58,488 nt of DNA from Pezizomycotina sp. ARF18 (taxonomy: Eukaryota; Ascomycota), in the NCBI GenBank assembly GCA_002224055.1, contig AZLU01000247.1:1-58488 (forward strand), written 5' to 3'. Of this stretch, positions 22,057 to 34,202 are shown in pieces. The notes under the pieces were generated by a model. It searched no databases and was not told the origin of the DNA. It was given only the letters and a program-made list of their open reading frames with translations. Position numbers and translations under genes: made by a program. How positions within the stretch are numbered: the first letter of the stretch is position 1; each line of letters begins with the position of its first letter.

Positions 22057-25000
22057 TAATACTGGTAAAGTAATGGTTACGGTTGTGTAATTAGTTAAGC
22101 CATTAGAATTTAGCCCCTCGTATTTTCCCCACTTTCAACAACGCTATGTGAAGGACAAGCGGTCACAAACCTGCATCGCTAGCAGGGCAAAGGCTAGGCT
22201 AAATGGCGGGAGGTGTTCCGAAGGGGAAATAAAGCAAATTAGCAAGCGGTGATATCCGAAAGAGCATGCATGGATTTCTTGCCCTAGAACCACACTGAGG
22301 CGTATCCGTGGAGATATTCCATATATTTAACTTTAATAAGAAGAAAAAAGAAAGAAAAAAGAAAAAAGCTGAACTTATTTGAAACTAGGCGTTGATGATG
22401 CTATTCAATTTGCGGCAAATTGTAAATAATAAATAAGGAACTTTTTATTCACGTCCTCTTCCTCTACTATTAATCGAGGTCGTTTGCAGCATAGTGCGTT
22501 AGATACCTAGAACAAAATATGTAAAGCATTTCTTGAAGATGGGGACGTGGATCGTATAAATACAAAGGAATAGTCTTAATATATTTTTTCTCCGAGAAGC
22601 AAGATCGCCAAAAAACAAGGAATGGTAATCATGCGAAAGACGTTATATAAACTCGAACTTGAAAGTAAATAAAGTTTTCAAGGTATAAAGGTCTCAAAAA
22701 TATGTGAGACATAATGATAATGATCTAAGAATTTAAGCTAGAGTTCTTTTTAATAAAACTTTGTAAAAATATTTTAAGCTTTTGTTTATTTTCTTGCTTT
22801 TTTAAGTAAGATAGCTTTTAGTTAGAGCTTATTTGTGCAAATAACTTGAACATTTTATAAATTAGAAAATATAAATATGTCTAATACATATATTTATATA
22901 GACATACATAAATATAGAGTTTTAAATATGAAAGGGCCTGTTGCTAGGTTGTCTGAGTTGGAGACTTACCTTCATAAGCCATGTCTTCCCAACGTCTGTT
23001 AGGCAAAGGCGAACCCAAAGTGTAAGGCTCCTTGCCCTGGGTCAGCACCGCCGCTGCTAAACGCTACCTTTACGTCGGCGTGCATGGCGATGGGCCGATT
23101 GTCTGCGTGATCCCGACTATGGCTTCGACACAGTACCGGCGTACTCATGGACGATGTTGCCACAGACGGGGGGGTAACCGACTGCCCACTGAGATATTTC
23201 CAGCCAAAGACAGTGTCGTTGAATGCTTGACGGCGCGCCTGAACTCTTTTGACTGTCTTTAATGCTCTTGACTTGGGCCAGCAATGGACATTCCGTCCGC
23301 CCCAGAGATGAGCTTCAGAACCACCTTCCAGCCAGACTTTGTCTCCCTGATATATCCTTGGCGGCTAGCCACCACCCGCGCGCCCTTTTCGATGAATTGC
23401 CCGGCCTGCGAGCATCACTTGGCAGTTTGGAGCAGCTGTGTAGAGCGTTGCTCCGACTGACAACACATACTGCGGAACTCTAAAACTGAGCTTGCGATTC
23501 TGCCCATATCCTGATGTCTTTTGCATTACAGCCTGGTCACCGCATAACCCTTGATGTTTTCGCTCTTCGATTGATACTTTTCGCCTTGCAGGTAGCGAAG
23601 TTGACAGCATTCATTTGTAAGAACGGTGATGACCTTGGCCATTATGCGGTGTTGACACTTGGCTGGCGCACTGGCGGACATGAAGAAAACCGGGTGAAAT
23701 TGCCAAGAGAGATGTTGAACAGGTCGGACGCCGTCTTGTTTGGTCCTGCGTTTCCTTATACGGCCCATGCGATGATTGAGGGTGTCTTTCGACGCGTCAG
23801 GCTCATGAGCTCCTGGTATCCTGGTCGTTCTTGGAAGGGACCTATAAAGCCTTGTACGCCAGAGTGGATGGAATGGCCAGCAGGGGGCATACTCCTACAT
23901 CAATGCCGTTGGTCTCGGCCTTTGGTCGAGGTCCTGTACAGGGTCCAATGACGGGGACTTGATGTCAGCGTTCATGGCATCGGAAAGCTCGAGCAGCAGT
24001 CACTCAACGAACCAAGATGGCAGTGACGGCTTTTGGATCACCTTCAAGGCATCCCGCGAGATCCAGTCCAATCTTACCGAATAGGGCTTCAGGCAAATTT
24101 TTTATTGGATAACAGGTCGGCGAATGTTCACGAATCTCAGTGCGAGCTGCGTGACACGTCCAGGATGCTGGAAACGCTTGCACAACTATCAAAAGCTGTT
24201 TTCGCTCTTTGTTCGTGAGCGAGAACACCGCTATCACTCTTCTCCCGCCATATGAGGGAAGTATGATCCATTGAGCCAGGGGGACTTGAGAAATTTCGTG
24301 AACTTTTTTGTCCGTACCAGCCGCGCCGGTGGGTCTTGCTGATCCTGATACAGACAGCCTCGCCGGGATACTTTCGGGATTTCAAATTTCTGTCATCGGC
24401 TTTTGCCTTCTTATCTGCACATGAGACGATTCTCAACTTGCGTATCCCTTTCGGAAAGTTGTTTAAGATTGAATCGACCTACTGATAAAATCCATTCGAG
24501 CTCTGGGTATACCCGCCGGTTGCGTGCCAATATTCCTTATAAGAGGCGAGATTTGTGCGCTAAAAAGCATTCATTTTCCATGCTTTGAACAAGTTTGGAC
24601 TAATTGGTTCAACTTGGGCTTAAAGTTGTCTTTGAGGATAGCCATACGTCGATAATCTCTGGTAAAAGGAATGGAGTTTAGGAATCTCCCTTGTTACATC
24701 TTTCGTTAAAGAACTATAACTTGCGTTTATCAATCTTCGAGTCGTTTCTATTAGCCAAAGTATTTATTCACATATTTTAAAAGCTAAAGTACATTAAAAG
24801 GCATTAAATCAAAGATAATATTACTTTTCCTAAGGTAGCTATGTATTATCCTGTTCTAGGGATGTCATCCGTTCTCCATATGATTACAAAATTTGAGAGG
24901 GAGGTCTATGCCGTTTACACCTTAAAAAATTACAGAAGTATAATTCTAATATTGACCGATATTCATCTTTCTCGTACGGATTCAAACTAATAATCGCCAT

Positions 25001-27231
25001 GCTGCGGCGACCTAGTCCAAAGGAATCGATCCAATCTGCTAGCCATATGATATACCACAGATGATCCGAGCACGCACATCACCCTCCCGGTAACGTCACG
25101 TCTAGTATCAATCTGTCGTCATTACCCTTCTCCCTGGTCCGGTTTACCCTCTTCGAACACGGTCGCTGCAACTTCGGATTCAATCGAAACATTTTTCTGA
25201 GGGTGTCATCTCCATCTCTGTCATCACCGCGGCACCGTAACACGCTCGAATGTTTTCACACGGGCAGCGACCTGCCTACCGTTTCTCCCTCATGATACCC
25301 TCCCCTCCACACTACGCCAGTTTGACGGACACGGTTCCGTTGCTATCGACAGTTTTGAATACGAGCCCTCTCAGACCCTGGTTCCTTCAACTCACTACGT
25401 CCGCAGCACTTATTATGGTGATAATCTTCGGTTTCGGATACTTTACTTCTAAAGCTCGCGGGTTATGCTTTTGAAAATGCCACTGTTATCATTTTCTCGC
25501 CCGTCGGACCGTAACGGCGATATCCTTAGGTCGTTTTTGTTGTATTTATATATTTACATTAACATGTCCAGGGCTAAGGCGCTCAAGCAGATAGGACGCC
25601 TTCCTCCAAGGCTAAGGAAGTAACTGATTCTATTATTGCATATGATCCGTTGTACAGTACCAGTACTTTAGAGCTCGCAAAGATGCCAGTGAAAGCGAAC
25701 TCAGGCGCGTAAGAACGAGACTTACGACTTTAATAAGCTGGAGAAGAATATTGCTTGGAGAATCGCCGATAGAATGAAGCTAGATTCTGGTGAGCTCCTC
25801 CTGATGCCTATTAGCTAGCTGTTTACCTTTAAAGTTTTCACGGATTGGTTAATAGAATTTGAGTATAGCAGCCTGAAATGGCCGAGTTGTTGGAAAAACC
25901 CGTCCAGACTTTGCAGTCTTCACTTGGTTCATAGTGTGTAGCCACCGCAGTCGCTGAGCAACGGGTTGGAGCTTCAAACCACACACATGTGGGCTGCTCG
26001 CTTGCGCCAACATAGCAATGCGCACTTGAACGGTGATATTTTCTGGCTAAATCAACCCATTTTACTTGAATCCTCGGGTTCTGGCTCCCATCTCCTGGAG
26101 TTTGGTATGGAGCTTCCGCCAATATCGTGGGAGAAATTTGTGGCTAAAGTCGTATCTGGATAAATGTGCAAGTTTGAATGTTAGATTGAAACGCGTTAGT
26201 TGTGGTCTCTGAAAGAACATAGCTAAATCGTAGCTGCGTTGGTGAAATTTAGAAGACAGAACGCTATCCTCTCGGTAAAGAGCGTGTCGGACCTAATCGG
26301 CTTAGCGTTAGTGTTGCTCAGGAAGCGGCTCTGTGATATTCGCTATGACTCGACGTTAATGCGCTTATCGACCTGTACCTTTAGTCGAAGGCATTCAAAT
26401 ACACATTATTTAAAGCTATCATTTTCCCACGCAATCGATAGTAATTCTAGTAACAACAATCCAGTCTCAAAGACCACAGCACTCAGGGATATTGATAGCC
26501 CCTCCAAAAACCTTTTCATGAAGGCTTTTCGCTTCGAAGAAGGCGTATCCTATCGTTCCTATCGTTCCTTCCCTCTCCGGAACCGGTATTTTTCCTTGCC
26601 GGCAACGGATCAGCGTCCCGTAAGTTCATGAACTCTTCATCTCTCTCTACGGTTCGCGAGAATAAATCTATAGTAAGAAGCATAGGTATCTAACTATGTT
26701 TATTTTACCATACGTCATTGGGCAACCCAGCATGCCAAGCAGCGCCAGGAATCCTGTCTCAACCATTACAGGGTCATATGTAGCTGGAAAAGCACGGCTG
26801 CACTGAATGCAAGGCCCTGTTCAACTTGTGCCTGCGATGAATGGGGGCATATGTCCTGCCCGAAGGAGGACCCCAATGGAAATATCGTCGACCGAGCCCA
26901 ATCTGTTACCGAATCGACGATCCCGCCGAGATGGAGTGTCACCGCGAGGGTCCGGGGTGCGCCCATCCTAGGTAAGAAGAGCCCTCTTTTCCATTCGTGT
27001 TCAGCACTGAATATCTTCTAACGGACGTGAAGGTAGGAGCCGACGAACTTATCAATTTGTAATAAATTATAAAGGAACAAGGATTCAAGTGCTAAAATGA
27101 CCTCGGATAAATCTTCTTCTTCTCAGACTAAAAATGACACCAGCTATTATCGTTAACCTGAAAAATGTAGTTAGGATGTATTTTATACCTAACAGTAGAT
27201 AGAAACCATTCATATAATAGCTCGTGATACA

Positions 27232-27268
<37 letters not shown>

Positions 27269-27612
27269 GTGCTTTGGTACTACTGGAGTACCACTGGCAG
27301 CTCCATGATAATTTTGAACAATGGGTTACTAAATAGTTCACTATTTTGTTTCGTTGATTCTTTTGAATTTTCATTAAAGTGTCGATTAGATAGGCTGCAT
27401 AGATTGAAATATGATTCGATATTTCTTATCTTTGGACGAGCGTTGCTTTGGTGGTGCGAAGGTCGTTAATGGGGAGCGTACCACTTTCAGTCGTTGAGAA
27501 GAAATAATCAGGAACTAGCTACTACCAATAACTACTTATCTAGTCCTAATACTTATCTTTACGTCCATAATGTATCCAAAATAGACCCCGGATGCATATG
27601 AAGCTGACGGTG

Positions 27613-27722
27613 CATTGTTTGATTCACTATTTGATCCTTTACTTGATGCATTATTTGATTCATTATTTGATCCGGTATTTTCGATCCTTTTTTGATCCAT
27701 CGAACAATTCATTATTTGGTCC
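27613..27722. repeat. Imperfect tandem of GATTCATTATTT-like units
   Basis: Variants of TTGATTCATTATTTGATCC recur several times in tandem, with a 10-20 bp irregular period. On the minus strand the same DNA reads as an Asn/Ser-rich repeat (ESNNASSKGSNSESNNA), but the frame has no start context or other support as a gene. Confidence 0.5.
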
Positions 27723-30037
27723 ACTACTGCATGGTATTGAGATATCTAAACGAAAGGGAAACGGAAAGTGAAAAAAGAAAAGACAAGCAAGAAAAAATGC
27801 AGAAGCGCAAGAACGAAAGGGTAAAAAGGATGGTCCTTTGAAAGAAAATCGCCTTCCACGATAAACTGTTCCTGCTGATCTTATAGAGACTTGACAGGTT
27901 AGACATAAGTAGCACAAGTCCGTAGCGTCAGCGGTATCCTTTGGTACGTAGGAAATCACCGGATAAAACTAGGTCGTCGGCGTGAGACGCCGGCGTCTGT
28001 AGTACAGGCGAGTTTCTTGATTTGAGAGTCAGCCTAGACCGCGAAATCCGCTGAATCTATCCGTCTTAGCTTAATGGCAGTTGTGTATCTTTACGAGGGA
28101 TAGCTTCACTGGGAGTGGCATATATGAGACAAGAATCGGACTCTCAAAAAAAATCATACCTCCCGAGAAAACCCATCCACACAACCACACTGGCTCAAAC
28201 TTCCGTATTTACGATGCAAATCACACACCTCCCGCGTACCTCTATTTTATAAGCCTCGGGACGTGTTTCCCGACTCTTCTAAACCAGTAAGTCTTCCCTG
28301 GCTGTGTCAAGTCCCAAGGGCTAACGCCAGCATAGCAAGAAGTTCCAGGTATGCGTACCCGGATTTTTTCTCTTTTGCTCTGAGACGGCTCCCATATCTG
28401 CAAAGCCGACGTGCGGAGCATGCGACTGAGACAGTAAAGGAGAGCTTCTGGTTGCCTCAAGGAAGAGCTTGACGGCCGGGTAGTGGACCGGACCGCGACC
28501 TGTATTCGATCGGATGATCGTCCGAACCGGCATGCTTTTGTGAATGGGTCGGGTGCGCGTAAGAGGCTTCAGAACAAGTACCAAACTTCGATAGCGTTAA
28601 CCTTCGCCCACGGAATTCCAGAGCCAGGGGTGAGCTCATGTTCGGTATCTTTAATGGCGTGTATTCGGGTTCTCCTTTCATACGTCACGTTCTGTATTCT
28701 AATTGCCGATCGTTTTCAAATCCCTTCACCAAACCCCAAGTTCGTTATTTATAAAAACCTTTTTTAAAAAAAATTTAATATTGTATTTCATATTCTATAT
28801 ACAGAAAAACAGATTATCCTTCCTTGTTATATCCAGGCCATTTCGATTGTTAAGTCCATCTAAAGGTCCCGTTCTTATAATATTAACTGAGTCGGTTGGG
28901 GTAGTTCTTAGTCGTAGTTATCTTTCAGAAGGCTAACGGAGCCGATAGGGTTATTGACAATTTTGTAGATCTACTTAAGTATATTAGATATTTTTTTTTA
29001 AAAAAAAAAATTTAGTTGTATTTATTGTTGTAAGAAAAGTCCTGCCAGCCTAGTAAGTATACAAGGCCTCAGTGCCTTCGAATTCACGGGAAATTTTATT
29101 TTTCAGATATATTTCTTGCCTCACACTAAGGTGCTCCCCGAGAGAGTCTAAATTCTCTCCCACAAATGGTAAGGAATCTAGCTAGCTTTTTAATAAAATG
29201 TTTTCCCTCATCAAACCTTTGCTACCGAACCTTAATTAGACGACATTGCTTGTAGACAATTGGAACCGTAAAATAGTCATCTTACCTGAGCGTCGCAGTA
29301 GTCGGCGTGTTACGAGGGTGCGCACCAGAGAAACTGGAGTTGACATGGTCAACTAAGCACCGTCACGACTATATTATGAACAGGTTGATCTCCTCAGATT
29401 GATCGCCTTTGGAATGTAGAAAGAGGAAGATTTCGTTGCAATCACCGAAAATGGATGTTTCGATTTCTGGTAGGTCCAGCAAGTAGGACAAATTCCCACA
29501 GAGGCGTCTCTCCGGACGTAGGCATCCAACACAAGCATGCCCTCTATGTACCTGGGATCAATCTTGAAACTTCTTGAGTAGAAGGCTTTCATAAAGCGAT
29601 AGCTTCTCTCATGACAACCCGCTTTATCTGCGGGAGGCTGCACGACGGCTGCTACGTCGGGAGATTGGCCACAGGGCTGAGTTGAAGGGAGATGAGAGGA
29701 CAATCAGGAGCCTTCGATTCCTTGATTCGGACTTCGTCCAGGCGGAGTCTGTGAACAATATATGAAATAGCTCGAGCATTCCTCTTTGACCTTTTTCTTA
29801 GAAACAAATACCGGCAGAGACCTCCGGAGCCTTCTTTGCTCCATTACATAGCCGGCTGGGATACTGAACCTTTGAGCGCTCCTCGACCTATTAACACCCT
29901 TTGCTCTTGGTATCGATGAACAAACACCTCAAGGTCTCCGTCATTTCCGCTACAATAGCGTAAGTTATCAAAGTCATTGCACCATGCTGTTTGTAGCCCT
30001 GAGTAATATATCAGAATTAAAACCGAGAGTTAATTCT

Positions 30038-30110
30038 TATTTTTTTTTTTTCTTTTTTTTTCCTGCCAGCTACTTTGATTATTATTTTTTTTTTTCCCTT
30101 CAGCGAAACA
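30038..30110 (+). promoter_or_regulatory. T-rich upstream tract of aminotransferase-like gene
   Basis: Three long T runs interrupted by C (about 30038-30062 and 30082-30098) are followed by a pyrimidine-rich leader reaching the ATG at 30320. Pyrimidine-rich tracts are common just upstream of fungal transcription starts. This is inferred from position only. Confidence 0.35.
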
Positions 30111-30319
30111 CAAACAACCGTGACTCCACATAACAAACCTTTAAACCTCCCAACCATCCAGCCGTTGCTTCACTTCAATTAACAACTTTTCATCTTTTCC
30201 TTCTCGCTCTTTCATCTTCTTACGAATTCTGCAGCCAACCGCTATTCGTTAAGTCCACCGAGCGACGCCCCTTCTCCTTCTTGCTCAGGTTGTCTCCGAA
30301 ATCACGGAGTCGACGCCCA

Positions 30320-33072
30320 ATGCCTCCAACTCCAATCGAAACCACCAGAGTCCTCAAGCCAACGCCAAAAGCCAATCAGGATGGCTAGTGGGGAGTAAAC
30401 ACAATACACCTAATCAGATTGGAGCTTGTTATCTGTTGTCTGGCGAATAATATACTTATACTAACGTTGAATTCTTTACCCAGGAACGCGAGAGATCAAA
30501 CAACCGCCGGCGTAGACATCAGCTCGAATACCTCACCTCCCTACGGAACGATACACGTCCGTCAACCGCCACTGCCATCAACAATAAACGTACGCCAAGT
30601 CGCGCGACCGCCACCCGCTAAGCGCGCCAACCGCTCCCGCGTCGTGGCTAAGACCAAAACGCCGCCCAAGCCTCCGCAACAGCAGCGAACGTCAAGTTCT
30701 GCCGTGAAGAATACGCTGGAACAATGAAGGAGGAGAGCGTAGGATCGGAGGATGAGGATGCAGAGGAGGAACAAGAGGAGGAAGAAGAGAAGGACGTGAA
30801 GAAGGAGTATAGTCCTCCTGTGCTGAGATCGAAGGCCGCAGCCTCTCTACCTGCCAGTGAATTCATCAAAAAGAAAACCGAGGCAAGCTCCCTGCCGCTG
30901 AAGAGGAAGAACCAAGCTGCGGATGTTGAAGCCTCAGATCCGGCGCATAGGTGGAGCTTGAGGAATAGAAATATTGCTGCTGCGACGGCGCAGGAGACTG
31001 GGACGGCAGCCGCGAGTGCGCCTGAGGAAGGGTAACTAGGTCGATGCGGAAGACGAGGATCGTGACGCTGAAGTACTGCAAGACTTCGCAGCCGAAGACC
31101 GGAGCGTCTTCCATCAGGTGCGATTTATTTCACATTCCCCAGAGTTGAACAAGGCGCTGGAAGCTTCCGTTGACTAACGACGGAACATGCACACACAAAG
31201 CTCGGAGGAGAAAAGTAAACACAAGAAGCAGGAAATTCCACGCCGCCAACCACTCCAAACCAATCAACTCGGCAAGTTGGCGAAAATGCGATGGATTCGT
31301 GCTGCTCCATGTGCGGCAAGACCGCAGCGCAGCTTCAACTCTCCTCGGTAGACGAACCCGAAATCAAAGCCGAACCCGACATCGTAGTCCTCGACCCCGA
31401 ACCACCCTCGCAGACCACAGTATCCTCTGCATAGGCGCCAACCCCTACGGCCTCTTCGAGCGCTGCCCATGGTGCCTCGCCCAAAACAACCTCGAAGTCC
31501 TCTTCACCACCTCCACCACAACCTCCCACGCTACCGTAATCGAAACCGCAACCTCTCACTATAGCCAATCCACAACCTCACTTTCACCGCATCCCACCCC
31601 TTCGCGGCAGTCTACGCCGACCACCTCGTCTCCGGAAAACTAGGCATCATCATCGACCCTTGGACTACATCAACTTCAACCGCTCCTGGGGCCGCGACAT
31701 GGGGTTTTCAGCACTAAACTCCGCCCTCACTCCTCAAAAGTACAGAAAATTATACGCCAAGCTCGCCAACGCTCCCGCAGCCATGGAAGTGTCGCACAAG
31801 CCGTCGACGCTGGACGTTGATCTGATGTATCTGTATGAGGAATACGACCGGATGTTCCGCGATTACTTCAAGGCGCGGCCGATACACTACGAACTACACG
31901 CTACGTCGGCGGCGAACGCGGTGGGTTCGGTGTACCGGCATCTCAGGAAGACGTGCGGTGACCGCGGGTTGAAGTTGAGAATGTTCGGAGAGGATGGCAG
32001 TGATTTGAGGTGAAGGTTGGGTACGCGAGGGGTTCGTTCGGCGGAGGGTTCGGGGCGGCAGCGAGTAACTCGTATTTGAGGGAGGATAAAGAAGGGGAGG
32101 GGTCACGCTGTCGTACCGAACGGGGAAGCGATGGTGTTCGAGTTGCCGAAAGACGGGGAGGATGGAAGAAGCTGTTTGAGGAGGTCAAGACGGCGGTGGT
32201 GGATAAGCGGTGCGGAGCGGTCGTGGTGGAGATGGTGAATAACCAGGGAGAGGTTTTGACGGCGGGGCAGTGGAAGAGGCTGGCGGGTGTTTGCACCAGG
32301 TACAAGAAACCACCCCATTCATCTCCAGGTAATGAAATCATGGTTCTGAGCTGACTTTTTCCTTTCTAGGCTCAAGATCCTCCTCGTCGTAGACGAATGC
32401 CTCACAGCCATCCGCTGCGGCCTCCCTTCGCCTGGCACGACCCAAAGTACTCCTCCATCGCAAAGCCGACATGGTAATCTTCGGGAAAGGGCTCCTCGTC
32501 GCCGGACTCGCGATCGTACCCGACGCCCAAGCATTCAAAACTGTCCCCGCAGGCGCCATTGATAACGCGATACTGAAGTGGAAGCCGAAGGTAACCTGCA
32601 TGCTCCCGCCGCAGCAGTGCCTCACCGCCGCCGTCGCGCTGAGCACAGCCATCGAGCAGAACTGGGTCGAGAGGGCCGTCGTCGTCGGCGCTGCTATCGC
32701 ACGAATACTCTACGATATGAGCGGGAAGATCGGGTTCGAGTACAAATCCGTCGCGTCCATGATATATTTGTACGAGAAGGTAGGCATGCTGCCATTCGTT
32801 ACTGCTCCGCGGGGAAAGTGACGAGGCTGTGGCCGCCGTTGCATTTAAATAATTACGATTTGGGTATGATACTAGATAAAGGGATGAGGAAGGTGATGCT
32901 GGCGGGGTTGAAGGGGAGAAGCCGCTGGTTTGCTTCAGCTGTGGGGATGGAACCGATGTCGTGAACGATGTCCCGCAGGTTTGCAAAACAGTGCGGGTGG
33001 TACAGGTGCGAGAACTGCTTGTGGAAGGTGAAGAGGCCGAACGAGAAGAAGCATATCTGCTTCGTTGTCTGA
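30320..33072 (+). pseudogene. Broken class-III-aminotransferase-like gene with Cys motifs at both ends
   Basis: The core (about 31650-32820) resembles fold-type I PLP-dependent class III aminotransferases. It reads YINFNRSWGRDMGFSALNSA, RGSFGGGFGAA, then VDECLTAIRCG (the class III DE-x-Q-T-G-F-G-R-x-G position, Asp at about 32392), PFAWHD and DMVIFGKGLLV. Lys at 32486-32488 is in the place of the PLP-binding Lys (GKG). The N-terminal part is low complexity, Arg-rich then a Glu run (about 30720-30810), followed by two C-x-x-C motifs (SCCSMCGK near 31293, RCPWC near 31462). The C-terminus carries CFSCG and CGWYRCENC (about 32930-33030). Intron 30395-30483 has a perfect TACTAAC branch site. A TAG interrupts the first exon at about 30386, and at least seven frame changes follow. 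As written it cannot make one protein. The substrate is unknown. Confidence 0.55.
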
Positions 33073-33503
33073 GTATGCCGCATCTTATATTAACCGTTTG
33101 GTTCATCGAGATGTATACTGGATAGAGCCAGAAAACCGTATTATTAATACTATTCATCTTACATGTGTATCTTAGCTAGATTCATTATCTGTCGTTTCTT
33201 CACCGGGAGTAAACTGGAAGACTGCCAGGTCTGAGTCGCTCCTCGTTTTCGTTTTCTACGGAGTCTTCCAGGAGCCCTTCTACTAGCGTTAGCACTTGGG
33301 TGGCGTGAGCTTCCCTTTTCACTATTAGATATAACCCGTTATTCAGAACCTCGCTCGGAGCGTATTGTTCGTAAAGTTATTATTTCCATCAACTTGGGTG
33401 AACAGTAAGCAAGAGCGACACGGCATAGTCAACGAACAGGTTAGAAGAGACTCTATACTTAAGTAGTACCTCCCCATTTCGCCAGAGAAGCCACACGCTC
33501 ACC
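33073..33503. other. Intergenic
   Basis: This stretch is the 3' side of the aminotransferase-like gene. I see AT-rich DNA and short frames without motifs, and no gene. Confidence 0.4.
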
Positions 33504-33815
33504 ATGACTCTCGACTCGTTGCCCCTAGCTGACTTCCGTCTCGACCCTCGAGACGACAGATGCGCCAAACAGACTGGATGTTCCAGCCAAGCCAACCCCT
33601 ATCCTTTCAAGTTTCCGCGACATTCTCAATCGCCCACCATGGATACAAATAGTAACGAAACCACTGCACCCACTTCAATTCTTGGGGTCCGCAGCTTCCG
33701 CCATTCATTGCATCCGGCCGTATTCGACGTAAGAAATAGAAACTTGACGGTTGTAGGTATTTCATCTTCAGAGAAACAACGGAGCGAAATCTCGATCGAA
33801 GCGCCTCCGGTGTGA
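33504..33815 (+). CDS. Possible small hypothetical protein
   Basis: This is a 103-codon open frame with a good start context (CTCACCATGACT). The product is polar, with no signal peptide or membrane span and no recognised motif (MTLDSLPLADFRLDPRDDR at the start). It overlaps, on the opposite strand, the tail of the minus-strand two-span protein, so at most one of the two is likely to be real over this stretch. I have no other evidence. Confidence 0.25.
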   Translation: MTLDSLPLADFRLDPRDDRCAKQTGCSSQANPYPFKFPRHSQSPTMDTNSNETTAPTSILGVRSFRHSLHPAVFDVRNRNLTVVGISSSEKQRSEISIEAPPV

Positions 33816-34202
33816 ATAGGGGCAGAGAATGGAGGAACGATGTACGTGTATTGATTACTTCCGCGGGTTCGGGGTCGTTATGGCTCCTGTAGAGTATCGA
33901 AAGCTCGTGGCTATGTCTTCTTCCCTGGCCGCGCTCGTCTTGACTCATGCCCAGCTCCTCCACTCCTCCATCTTTTCCCTCCTTCGTCTCAAGACCGATA
34001 TCGGCATCTTTCATTCAAGTCCCCTTGCCGCTTCTTGGTACGTCTCGTGAAGCAATAACATGACAAAAACAATGAAGAGAAGCGCAAAGGGTAGAATAAA
34101 CAATGCTTCCTGAAACGAGCAGCAGTACATAACTGTTAAAGAAATGATCGATATCAAACCGAGGAAGAAATAATAGATAGCTCTCTCGTAGGCCAGCTTC
34201 AT
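33607..34202 (-). pseudogene. Possible small two-span membrane protein with charged tail, frameshifted
   Basis: The start at 34202 gives MKLAYERAIYYFFLGLISI, with two hydrophobic segments (about residues 9-29 and 33-52), then HETYQEAARGLE and a stop at about 34011. A frame one base away starts exactly there (34014) and continues with an acidic, polar tail (MKDADIGLETKEGKDGG, SQDERGQGRRHSHELS). One extra A in the CTTGAATGAAAG context would join them. A hydrophobic pair followed by a charged cytosolic tail is a common fungal design. The downstream half (below about 33840) is less convincing, and the true end may lie before it. Confidence 0.3.

Larger units (their letters stand above)
22057..30319. 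other. Long gene-poor stretch
   Basis: I see no gene that I can support. A GC-richer island at about 22980-24600 has long open frames in several registers on both strands (for example 23514-23951 plus). It may hold a heavily broken gene, but no motif could be followed across the breaks. Other islands at about 25080-25470, 26730-26970 and 28250-28700 are similar. A 32-base A run lies at 27234-27265. The segment at 29374-29703 (minus) is an unrecognised 109-codon frame. T runs at about 30040-30095 lie upstream of the aminotransferase-like gene. Confidence 0.4.

Noticed and set aside
23514-23951. 145-codon open frame that faintly recalls a HET domain
   Set aside because: Only a vague similarity around a YAVLTLGW and LPRE pattern. 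The remaining HET motifs (WIDxLCI) are absent in all frames nearby.
24826-24842. CCTAAGGTAGC motif as in the large-subunit rRNA
   Set aside because: The surrounding bases do not match the conserved LSU rRNA context, so this is a short chance match.
26239-26631. 130-codon open frame, plus strand
   Set aside because: Low-information Ser/Arg-rich translation, no motif or splice structure.
28064-28110. tRNA A-box-like sequence (TAGCTTAATGG)
   Set aside because: No matching B box, no acceptor-stem pairing at a suitable distance.
29374-29703. 109-codon open frame, minus strand, with CxxC (ICPTCW)
   Set aside because: Another frame is equally protein-like over the same DNA, and no family or gene structure supports it.
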